Below, piece by piece: positions 1-6,097 of a stretch of DNA of 11,824 bases. The notes below the pieces were generated by a model. That model made no database searches. It was not told the origin of the DNA and saw nothing but the letters and a program-made list of their open reading frames with translations. Numbering within the stretch: the first letter of the stretch is position 1; every line of letters begins with the position of its first letter. Origin of the DNA: Myxococcales bacterium (lineage in GTDB: Bacteria; Myxococcota; Polyangia; Fen-1088); assembly GCA_003155465.1 (NCBI GenBank), contig PMCR01000440.1:1-11824 (forward strand). Direction: 5' to 3'. The translations under genes and the position numbers were made by a program.

Positions 1-383
1 CCGCTGCTGCTGCCACCGTTGCTGGTCGTGTTGGTGCCCCCGCTGCTGACGCGACCGCCGCTGGTGCTGGAGTTGCCGCCGCTGACGCTGGTGGTGTCAC
101 CGGTACTGGTTGTGTTGGTGCCCCCGCTGCTGATGCTTCCGCCGCTGGCGCTAGTGCCACCACTGCTGGCGCCGCCCGACGCTAGCTGGCCGCCCGATGC
201 TAGCTGGCCGCCGCTGGCGATGGTTCCGCCGGTTCCAGTCACGCCACCGGTCCCTTGCGGTGACCCGGTGGATCCGCCGCTACAACCAAGGACCAGCACA
301 GCCAGCAAGGCCACCGGCCAGTCGCCTCTCGCCAGGGTGGAACAGAATCTACAAAATGTAGTGCCTCTAGCGGCGGGACGCAT
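1..383 (-). CDS. Gly/Ser/Thr-rich lipoprotein, N-terminal part (runs off left edge)
   Basis: The minus strand is open from an ATG at 383 to the window edge (about 127 codons, no stop). Residues 1-33 form a lipoprotein-type signal peptide: arginines near the N terminus, a hydrophobic run (VALLAVLVLG) and a lipobox LVLG-C with Cys34, so the mature protein should be lipid-anchored after signal peptidase II cleavage. From residue 35 on, all that is visible is a low-complexity linker of Gly, Ser, Thr and Asn. It contains a tandem SGGQLA repeat made by an 18-nt duplication, and a longer duplicated SSGGTNTT block. Such linkers are common between the lipid anchor and the folded domain of myxobacterial surface lipoproteins. 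The functional domain lies outside the window, so no function can be given. The Val/Pro-rich open frame on the plus strand is the shadow of this repeat. Confidence 0.75.
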   Translation of the reverse strand, partial: MRPAARGTTFCRFCSTLARGDWPVALLAVLVLGCSGGSTGSPQGTGGVTGTGGTIASGGQLASGGQLASGGASSGGTSASGGSISSGGTNTTSTGDTTSVSGGNSSTSGGRVSSGGTNTTSNGGSSS

Positions 384-429
384 GGGGAAAGTCTAGCACG
401 GCCCAGGCGTCGCCGGAGTAGTCAGCTCG

Positions 430-546
430 TTCACACAGAGGTCAAGGCGGACACAGAGCGTGAGGGGAGAAAGGGTCGGCTCCTCTCCGGTCCGAGCCCC
501 CCTTTCCCTCCTCCGGCCTCTGCGTTTCCTGTGCTCTCTGTGTGAA
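430..546. repeat. Extragenic imperfect palindrome with ACACAGAG-type arms
   Basis: TTCACACAGAG at 430-440 is exactly inverted as CTCTGTGTGAA at 536-546. Further in, the arms keep matching imperfectly (CACAGAG then GAGGGGAGAAAGGG against the complement of CCCTTTCCCTCCTCC), and the centre closes with GGCTC 478-482 / GAGCC 494-498. The whole 117 bp can fold as one long interrupted hairpin. It fills most of the gap between two minus-strand genes (384-550), which otherwise holds nothing I recognise. CACAGAG-type palindromes of this kind recur between genes in many environmental bacterial genomes; I recognise the style but cannot count copies here. It could also slow transcription leaving the oxidoreductase gene, but there is no T-run of an intrinsic terminator. 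Confidence 0.6.
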
Positions 547-550
547 GTAG

Positions 551-1549
551 CTACCCAACCGGCTCGGTGCGCCCACTGGCGATGGATCGTCGGAGCGCAT
601 CGAGGACCGCCATGTTCTTGATCGAATCTTCGAGCGGAATTGGGCTGGGACCGCCGGCTTGCGCGGCGCGCGCAAAGCCCTCGGCCAGGACGGTGTACTG
701 GTCCACAGGATCGAAAGAGAGATGCTGGGGCGTCGGCTGTTCAAGGTTCGCGATGGTGTTGACCACGATCTCCGAGGGGGAGTTGCTGGGCGGGTTCCAG
801 GGATTGGACATTTCGATGTGGCCGCCGGTGCCGATGAGCTGGGCTCGCTGGGCAGGGAAGGTCTCCATGCCAGTGGTGAAGATGGCGTGGCCTTGCGGAA
901 ATTCGAGGATCGCGCTGGTCAAGCGGTCCACACCCCGATCCGGGTCACGTTCAGCTCGGGCCATGACCGCGGTTGGCTCATCGTCGAAACAGAAGCGGCT
1001 CATGGTGACCGGGTAGAAGCCGGTGTCGAGCAGGACCCCGCCGCCCATGGTCGGATCGTAGCGGACGTTGTCGTGCGAGCGAAGCTGGTAGCCGAAAGTC
1101 CCGACGAAGGCGCGCAGCTCGCCGATCTTTTTCTGTCGAAGCAGAGTTTGCACTGCCAGCCAGCGTGGGTGAACGCGTACCATCGCGGCCTCGCAGATGA
1201 GCACGCGGTTCTGTTCGCGAGCCGCAATCAGCCGGCGGGCTTGCGCGGCGTCGAGCGCGATGGGTTTTTCGCACAGGACGTGCTTGCCTGCCGCTGCCGC
1301 GCGTTCCGACCACGGGACGTGCAGGTGGTTGGGCAGCGGGTTGTACACGGCGTCGATATCCGGGTCAGCCAGCAGGGCCTGGTAGGAATCGTAGGCCTTT
1401 CCCACACCCAGCGCGCGCGCCACATCCGAAGCCCTGCGGCCGTCCCGCGATGCGATCGCCACCACAGCCGTGTCGTGCCCCGCCTGAATCCCGGGGATCA
1501 TGCGGGTGACCGCGAAGTGGGAGGTGCTGAGCACACCGAAGCGAAACAT
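551..1549 (-). CDS. Gfo/Idh/MocA-family NAD(P)-dependent oxidoreductase
   Basis: 332 residues, the usual length for this family. The N-terminal half is a Rossmann fold (FGVLSTSHFAVTRMIPGI, residues 4-21) followed by the family signatures YNPLPNHLH (69-77) and CEKPIAL (93-99), whose Lys95 is the conserved active-site lysine of Gfo/Idh/MocA enzymes. The C-terminal substrate domain carries MGGGVLLDTGFYPV (168-181). The pattern is closest to the D-xylose dehydrogenase / dihydrodiol dehydrogenase branch, which oxidises sugars or cyclic diols with NAD(P); the substrate cannot be read from sequence. It lies 14 bp downstream of glgC on the same strand and was probably cotranscribed with it. No strong Shine-Dalgarno precedes the ATG. 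Since the insertion in glgC, its expression may depend on transcription leaving the mobile element. Confidence 0.88.
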   Translation of the reverse strand: MFRFGVLSTSHFAVTRMIPGIQAGHDTAVVAIASRDGRRASDVARALGVGKAYDSYQALLADPDIDAVYNPLPNHLHVPWSERAAAAGKHVLCEKPIALDAAQARRLIAAREQNRVLICEAAMVRVHPRWLAVQTLLRQKKIGELRAFVGTFGYQLRSHDNVRYDPTMGGGVLLDTGFYPVTMSRFCFDDEPTAVMARAERDPDRGVDRLTSAILEFPQGHAIFTTGMETFPAQRAQLIGTGGHIEMSNPWNPPSNSPSEIVVNTIANLEQPTPQHLSFDPVDQYTVLAEGFARAAQAGGPSPIPLEDSIKNMAVLDALRRSIASGRTEPVG

Positions 1550-1563
1550 GGTGAAGGCGGCGA

Positions 1564-2168
1564 CTAGATGACGCTACCGTCGGGGACGATACCATTCTTG
1601 GGAACCACCACGATCCCCTCGCGAACGAAATAGCCATCCCCATCCTTCTCCTTGACCCCGGCCTGGTTGACGATGCGGACGCCGCGGCCGATGCGCGCAT
1701 TCTTGTCGATGATGGCGCCCTCTATGATCGAATCCGAGCCGACGCCAACCGGCGGCATGCCGCGCGTCTCGGCGGCGCGCGTCTCGTCCGGGGTTTCGTA
1801 GCTGTCCGCGCCAATCAGCAGGCTGTTGCGGATGCGCACATTCTTGCCGATGCGGCTGCGTATGCCGATGACGGCGCGGTCGATATCCGCGCCTTGCAGA
1901 ATGCAGCCCTCGGAGATGAGAGCATTGTGGATGGTGCATTGCTCTAGCTTCGAAGCGGGCAGAAAGCGCGGGTTGGTGTAGACGGGGCGGGCGGCGTCGT
2001 AGAAATCAAACGGCGGAATCGGCTGACACAGCGCCAGGTTGGCTTGGAAGTAGGACTGAATAGTCCCGACGTCCTCCCAGTAGCCGCGATAGACATGCGC
2101 CTGCACGCGTTGGCTGGGGACTGCGTGGGGGATCACGTGGCGGCCGAAGTCAACCAACTGCGGGTTCG
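1564..2168 (-). pseudogene. glgC: glgC 3' part (ADP-glucose pyrophosphorylase, C-terminal half), severed by the insertion
   Basis: This encodes the last ~198 residues of glucose-1-phosphate adenylyltransferase: the end of the catalytic domain (VDFGRHVIPHA, GYWEDVGTI, NPRFLPASKLE) and the left-handed beta-helix domain with hexapeptide-like repeats, ending IVVVPKNGIVPDGSVI as in cyanobacterial/plant-like and delta-proteobacterial GlgC. It has no start of its own; the first in-frame TTG (2157) is just a leucine codon of the original gene. The 5' part lies 4.7 kb away at 6899-7555, beyond the mobile element. Joining the two across one copy of the 8-bp duplication gives an uninterrupted frame. No other stop or frameshift is visible, so the disruption appears recent. 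A beta-helix fragment alone would not be an active enzyme. Confidence 0.95.
2161..2168. repeat. Target site duplication, left copy (CGGGTTCG)
   Basis: CGGGTTCG directly abuts the outer end of the left inverted repeat and is repeated exactly at 6899-6906 outside the right inverted repeat. Eight base pairs fits the 8-9 bp duplications made by IS1-family transposases. The bases beyond it do not match on either side, so the duplication is exactly 8 bp. Confidence 0.93.
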
Positions 2169-2192
2169 GGTAGTGGGTCAGTTTGAATCCGG
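2169..2192 (+). repeat. Left terminal inverted repeat of the element (24 bp)
   Basis: It begins GGTAGTGGGTCA and ends TTTGAATCCGG, and is the exact reverse complement of 6875-6898. The GGTARTG-like tip fits IS1-family ends. Just inside lies a small palindrome, CGCGT-A-ACGCG (2196-2206), absent from the other end. Only 32 bp separate the repeat from the methyltransferase stop codon, and no terminator is visible there. Confidence 0.95.
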
Positions 2193-2224
2193 TAGCGCGT
2201 AACGCGGTGATAAAGGACGCCTTC

Positions 2225-3979
2225 CTACTTTCGGCGTCGCTTCGGGCCGCCTGGCGGCGTGGGCGACGCGTCGATCCCAGGAAGCGTCAACTCTGGTCTT
2301 GGTTCGGCCCGTGGCGCTTGTTTGAAAGTAGTTCCACCAGGACGGATCGCGGGCATGTCGATCCCCTTGCCGCCCAGAAGTTCTTCGATGGTGAGAATCT
2401 GCAACTTCGGATGCTTCCCCCAATCGGACTCGTAGAAACCCGCCGAAGCGGCTTCGCGCTTCATCGGCCCAGTGGGTTCCTCAAGGACGATGAGGACGCC
2501 CAGCGCGGCTTTTTCGCGCTCAACTACGCCGCGAAGCTCGCTGACCACGTTCGAGTGGACCTGACCTGACTTCACGGAGATGGGAACTCGTAGGTGTGGA
2601 GTGCCAACCCCGCCTTCCTGAAATAAGAGCAGGCCGTCAATCCCTTTGTCGGCGCCCTTCCCATGTGCGGAAGCACGCGCGCCGACCAAACCCAAGGCCC
2701 AATGTTCAAACTGATGACGGTCTTCTAGGGCGAGTTGCTTTGCGCCTTCCAGGTCGGTCGGCTCCCCGATCACTTTGTAGTCAATGCCCGGTTTTGCTCC
2801 AAGGCTACCGAGGAGACGGTGCTTGATGAGACCAACCGCGAGGTGCGTGATGTCGATCCCGAGCCATTCCCGTTTGAGTCTCTGAGCCGCGTCGATCGTT
2901 GTACCACAACCACAGAACGGATCGAGGACGATGTCCCCTTCGTTGCTCGATGCGGAGATGATTCGTTCAAGCAATGCAACAGGCTTCTGTGTCGGATAGC
3001 CGAGTCGTTCTTCTGCAATGTTATGGAGCGGCTTTATATCGGTCCAAACATCTTGAAGAGGGATGCCTGGCGCATCGTCGAGATATCGCCGTCCCTGCGG
3101 CATACCGCCAGCCTTTTCAGGCCAGTGGATCAGCCCCGCGTCGTCAAGTTTGTCGAGCCGCGGGATCAGATCATACTTTGCAAGATCGTCCCCAGGACGG
3201 ATGGTCTTGTATTTCTCATAGAAATACGATGGCGGTTGCCAGTGCCGGTTTTTCGGAGTTGGGTCGTATGCCTTCCATGGCTTCCCGGAATCGCCCTTAC
3301 GTGATCCAGGCCCGGTCAAATCGGTGCGCCGCCAGCGCTTTCCATTCTCGTCTTTGTGGGTAAAGAAGGCGTCGATATAGACATCATCGTAGGGACCATA
3401 AATCTCTGTCCATGCGAACGAGTCCGAGGCCGTATAGAAGAGGATCACGTCGTGAATCGGTCCATAGCGATTGGCTCCGCTGTGAGCGCTTGTCCGCTTC
3501 CAGATCACTTCACTTCGGAAGTTCTGTGGCCCAAATACAGCGTCAAGGAGAAGTTTGAGATAATGGCTCGCCGTTGGATCACAGTGTAGATACAGAGACC
3601 CGGTTGACTTGAGCACGCGGCGCAACTCGACGAGTCTCGGGGCCATCATCGAGAGGTAGGCAAGCATCGGATTGCCACCGATGAGTTGACGAAACGCAAG
3701 CAGTGCCTCGCCAACTTTCCCACCGGCTCCAACCACTTCGTCGAATGTCGCAGCGGCTCCTATGTCCCATTCCCAGGAATCCTCAAACGCCCTGATCTGC
3801 GCCTTCGCCTTTGTCCCGTCCTGCTCCTCGAAAAGTACATTGTAGTCCCGCCCACTCTGAAAGGGCGGGTCCAGGTAGACGAGATCTACCGACTCGTCAG
3901 GAACATACCGCCGAAGCACGTCGAGGTTGTCGCCGTAGTAGAGAGTGTTCACACTGAGAGACGTTGCCATAGAAGCCAT
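2225..3979 (-). CDS. Beta-class site-specific DNA methyltransferase fused to a C-terminal PD-(D/E)XK-like domain
   Basis: 584 residues from the ATG at 3979 (alternative ATG 3970). The longer frame from 4060 would overlap the transposase gene and precede the family's usual start (VNTLYYGDNLDVL). Motif IV DPPF (37-40) comes first and the SAM-binding motif I DPFCGCGTT (353-361) last, an order that defines the beta class; DPPF suggests N6-adenine transfer, though N4-cytosine is not excluded. The ~290 residues between them should hold target recognition. After the methylase comes an extra domain of about 150 residues with GADKGIDG (442-449), ISVKSG (467-472), LRGVVEREKAA and ILTIEELLGGKGID. It resembles the Mrr-like PD-(D/E)XK fold found at the end of many annotated methyltransferases, but serine replaces the usual E/Q before VK, so nuclease activity is uncertain. 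The tail is basic (PKRRRK). It starts 37 bp after the transposase stop and is probably cotranscribed with it. Confidence 0.88.
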   Translation of the reverse strand: MASMATSLSVNTLYYGDNLDVLRRYVPDESVDLVYLDPPFQSGRDYNVLFEEQDGTKAKAQIRAFEDSWEWDIGAAATFDEVVGAGGKVGEALLAFRQLIGGNPMLAYLSMMAPRLVELRRVLKSTGSLYLHCDPTASHYLKLLLDAVFGPQNFRSEVIWKRTSAHSGANRYGPIHDVILFYTASDSFAWTEIYGPYDDVYIDAFFTHKDENGKRWRRTDLTGPGSRKGDSGKPWKAYDPTPKNRHWQPPSYFYEKYKTIRPGDDLAKYDLIPRLDKLDDAGLIHWPEKAGGMPQGRRYLDDAPGIPLQDVWTDIKPLHNIAEERLGYPTQKPVALLERIISASSNEGDIVLDPFCGCGTTIDAAQRLKREWLGIDITHLAVGLIKHRLLGSLGAKPGIDYKVIGEPTDLEGAKQLALEDRHQFEHWALGLVGARASAHGKGADKGIDGLLLFQEGGVGTPHLRVPISVKSGQVHSNVVSELRGVVEREKAALGVLIVLEEPTGPMKREAASAGFYESDWGKHPKLQILTIEELLGGKGIDMPAIRPGGTTFKQAPRAEPRPELTLPGIDASPTPPGGPKRRRK

Positions 3980-4016
3980 TCGCTGTGAAGTTATCGGTGA
4001 GGCAACCAGAAAGTTG

Positions 4017-4841
4017 CTACGTGCCCAACAAGTCAACGATTTCCCCGATCTCCCACACATGGTCTGTCACGCCCGCCGCCATGGCTGGGGTCACGCGCAG
4101 AGTCTGGTGAATCCGGCAGAAGTTGTAGTACATGATGAACAACGCGACGGAAGCCGCGTGGTTTTCGAGTTTCTTGGAGAAGGCGTTGGTCAGGCGGGTG
4201 AAGCGGCGGATCGACATGCGGATCGTGAGGTTGTGGCGCTCGACGTAGCTGGTTGAAATGTCGGCAGGGTTTGGGGTGCCCATGATCGGGATCTTCTTGG
4301 CGCCGGTGCAGACGGCCGGGCTGTAGCGGACTTCGCTGCACTCGCGCTGTTCGTTCCCGTACTGCTTCACGAGCTGCGCGAAGTCTACCTCTGAGCCGAA
4401 CGCTCCTTCGACCGCTTCCACGTAGCACTTGTGACCGTCGCTCGTGATCTGCACGCGGTTCGCGAGACGCCCGGCCAGGTCGGATACGAAGCGCTTGGCC
4501 GTGTCGAGTCCACGGTCTCCCACGAGCCACGACGGAATCAGCTTGGTGTCCGCATCGATCGCGGTCCACGTCCACACATCGCCGATGCCGTGCGCGCCCT
4601 GGTTGACCTGCTTCTGCTTGGCTCCCACGAAGGACCAAATCTCATCGCATTGGATCTTCTTGCACGGCAGGTTCACGAGGCGCTCGACTTGGTACGCTTC
4701 GCAGGCCACACCAAGATCGACCAACAGCTTGATCACGGTGTTCTTGGCAACGCCCGTCATCCTGACCGTAGACCGGATGCTGTTCCCCTCGACGAGCGAG
4801 GCGACCACCTGGATTTGCTTGTCTCGTGTGAGCCGGTTCAT
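4017..4841 (-). CDS. IS1-family transposase, ISMhu11-like, single reading frame
   Basis: 274 residues from the ATG at 4841. The N-terminal ~45 residues hold a helix-turn-helix (NSIRSTVRMTGVAKNTVIKLL) for end binding. The DDE catalytic domain follows: QCDEIWSFVGAKQK (first Asp), VWTWTAIDADTKLI, SDGHKCY (second Asp) and YVERHNLTIRMSIRRFTRLTNAFSKK (catalytic Glu plus the Arg-rich IS1 signature). Unlike E. coli IS1, which joins InsA and InsB by frameshifting, this is one uninterrupted gene, as in the ISMhu11 subgroup. Upstream in-frame ATGs (4850, 4880, 4892) lie in or before the -10 box, so they would not be transcribed; 4841 also matches where relatives start (MN-L). It reads divergently from the HTH-ImmA gene. 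All motifs look intact, so it should be active on the 24-bp ends. Confidence 0.93.
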   Translation of the reverse strand: MNRLTRDKQIQVVASLVEGNSIRSTVRMTGVAKNTVIKLLVDLGVACEAYQVERLVNLPCKKIQCDEIWSFVGAKQKQVNQGAHGIGDVWTWTAIDADTKLIPSWLVGDRGLDTAKRFVSDLAGRLANRVQITSDGHKCYVEAVEGAFGSEVDFAQLVKQYGNEQRECSEVRYSPAVCTGAKKIPIMGTPNPADISTSYVERHNLTIRMSIRRFTRLTNAFSKKLENHAASVALFIMYYNFCRIHQTLRVTPAMAAGVTDHVWEIGEIVDLLGT

Positions 4842-4848
4842 ATTGCCC

Positions 4849-4877
4849 ATTATGCGGGAGCGGTCTTGAACAGTCAA
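4849..4877 (-). promoter_or_regulatory. Sigma70-type promoter of the transposase (and probably methyltransferase), apparently leaderless
   Basis: On the minus strand, -35 TTGACT (4872-4877) and -10 CATAAT (4849-4854) are each 5/6 to consensus with an exact 17-bp spacer. Transcription would begin about 7 bp below the -10, at roughly 4842, that is, at or next to the ATG at 4841. No leader or Shine-Dalgarno is left, so translation would have to be leaderless. Confidence 0.65.
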
Positions 4878-4882
4878 CATAA

Positions 4883-4905
4883 AAAACAACATATCATGTT
4901 GTTTT
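4883..4905. promoter_or_regulatory. Palindromic operator candidate between transposase and HTH-ImmA genes
   Basis: AAAACAACAT (4883-4892) and ATGTTGTTTT (4896-4905) form a perfect 10-bp inverted repeat around ATC. It lies in an AT-rich divergent intergenic region, immediately upstream of the transposase -35 box and 42 bp before the HTH-ImmA start codon. This is where a dimeric XRE/HigA-type repressor would bind to control both directions. A terminator is unlikely, as neither neighbour ends here. I saw no equally convincing -35/-10 pair for the plus-strand gene; its promoter probably overlaps or follows this palindrome. Confidence 0.65.
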
Positions 4906-4946
4906 AGGTGTTGCAGATGTTATTGGCTTTGTGTAGGGTATCTTCC

Positions 4947-6083
4947 ATGACCGATGAATCCAACCAAGCGCCAATTTCTCCGGCGCAATTCATCCGACGC
5001 GAACTCGAATCCCGAGGAATGACGCAGATTGACCTAGCATTTATTCTTGGCGTACCGCAGCAAGCAGTTAACCAGTTAGCCCTTGGGCGTCGCGGCATCA
5101 GCGCAGCGCTGGCTAAGGATCTTGGTCAAGCGTTCGGGGTTCCCGCAGAATATTTGTTAAAGCTTCAGAAGGAGTCTGAGGTTATGGACGAGCTGGCTCG
5201 CGCGCGTGAGCCAAAACCAGAGATCGCCAGGAAGGCCAAGCTGGTATCGACCTACCCGATTCGCGAGATGGTGAAGCGAGGGTGGATTGCCCCAGAACGG
5301 GAGTCCCTGGAAACCGAGATCACTAAGTTCTTCGGGACACAGAACCCTGATGAGGTTCCACAGATCAGCCACTTTGCCAAAAAGACCAGCTACGACGAGT
5401 TGCTACCGGAGCAGTTGGCGTGGGTGTTTCGCGTGCGCCAGATCGCCAAGCGCCTGATCGTGCCGAAGTATTCCGAGAAGAAGCTTCGCACGGAACTCCA
5501 AACCATCCGATCGCTGCTGACAAAGCCCGAAGATACGAGTCGGGTTCCGCGAATTCTAGCAGATTGCGGGGTGCGCCTTGTGATGGTTGAGGGCCTTCCC
5601 GGAGGAAAGATCGATGGCGTCTGTTTCTGGCTGGAAGATGGCCCGTCCCCTGTGGTCGGCATGTCGCTGCGCTTTGATCGAATCGACAACTTCTGGTTCG
5701 TGCTTCGTCACGAATTAGAGCACGTTCTTCGTGGGCACGGCGTCGACGGGTTGATGTTGGACACGGATCTTGCCACCGAAACCGACGAGAACGCCGCGGA
5801 GATTCCCGAAGAGGAGCGTGAAGCAAACGCCGCCGCTAGCGACTTCTGCGTCCCAAAGAGCAAGATGGACTCTTGGGTCGCCCGCAAGTCTCCATTCTTT
5901 TCAGAGAGCGATCTGATCGGCTTTGCGAGGCTTCAGAACGTCCATCCGGGACTCGTCGCTGGTCAACTGCGACACCGAACCAAGAAATACAATTCATTCA
6001 CGACCTTCCTTGCCAAGATCCGCCACGCGGTCGTGACTACTGCTGTTGTCGATGGATGGGGTGAGACGTACCCCGCTGCGTGA
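4947..6083 (+). CDS. HigA-type XRE helix-turn-helix protein fused to ImmA/IrrE metallopeptidase
   Basis: 378 residues from the ATG at 4947, preceded by AGGG at 4935-4938; an in-frame upstream ATG at 4908 lacks this. Residues 11-70 are an XRE helix-turn-helix of the HigA addiction-antidote type (SPAQFIRRELESRGMTQIDLAFILGV, then VNQLALGRRGIS, then LGQAFGVPAEYLL). Residues 95-190 form a linker domain (STYPIREMVKRGWI, LAWVFRVRQIAKR). The C-terminal part is an ImmA/IrrE (COG2856-type) zinc peptidase: the HExxH site is RHELEHVLRGH (254-264), and EEREANAAASDFCVP (289-303) supplies the downstream glutamate ligand. In known systems ImmA-type peptidases cleave a repressor to switch on mobile-element or stress genes; here repressor-like DNA binding and peptidase sit in one chain. 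It probably binds the palindrome at 4883-4905. No separate HigB-type toxin is adjacent. Confidence 0.9.
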   Translation: MTDESNQAPISPAQFIRRELESRGMTQIDLAFILGVPQQAVNQLALGRRGISAALAKDLGQAFGVPAEYLLKLQKESEVMDELARAREPKPEIARKAKLVSTYPIREMVKRGWIAPERESLETEITKFFGTQNPDEVPQISHFAKKTSYDELLPEQLAWVFRVRQIAKRLIVPKYSEKKLRTELQTIRSLLTKPEDTSRVPRILADCGVRLVMVEGLPGGKIDGVCFWLEDGPSPVVGMSLRFDRIDNFWFVLRHELEHVLRGHGVDGLMLDTDLATETDENAAEIPEEEREANAAASDFCVPKSKMDSWVARKSPFFSESDLIGFARLQNVHPGLVAGQLRHRTKKYNSFTTFLAKIRHAVVTTAVVDGWGETYPAA

Positions 6084-6088
6084 AGGAG
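6083..6088 (+). promoter_or_regulatory. Shine-Dalgarno AAGGAG that fixes the start of the 163-residue gene
   Basis: AAGGAG overlaps the last base of the HTH-ImmA stop codon (TGA 6081-6083) and lies 9 nt before GTG 6098. It would lie inside the coding sequence if the earlier GTG at 6080 were used, so 6098 is preferred. The arrangement points to translational coupling of the two genes. Confidence 0.75.
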
Positions 6089-6097
6089 AACAGAACA

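Noticed and set aside
19..396. Plus-strand Val/Pro/Leu-rich open frame at the left edge
   Set aside because: It is the complement of the Gly/Ser repeat of a lipoprotein with a proper signal peptide on the minus strand.
659..1567. Long plus-strand open frame (302 codons) opposite the oxidoreductase gene
   Set aside because: It is the antisense shadow of a clearly recognisable Gfo/Idh/MocA gene; the translation has no domain signature and is typical of high-GC antisense frames.
3980..4060. Upstream start (ATG 4060) for the methyltransferase
   Set aside because: It would overlap the end of the transposase gene and add 27 residues without similarity to the usual start of the family; ATG 3979 or 3970 fits better.
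4017..4905. A separate simple IS around the transposase, nested in a larger element
   Set aside because: No inverted-repeat pair or target duplication is found close to either side of the transposase; only the outer 24-bp ends at 2169 and 6898 match.
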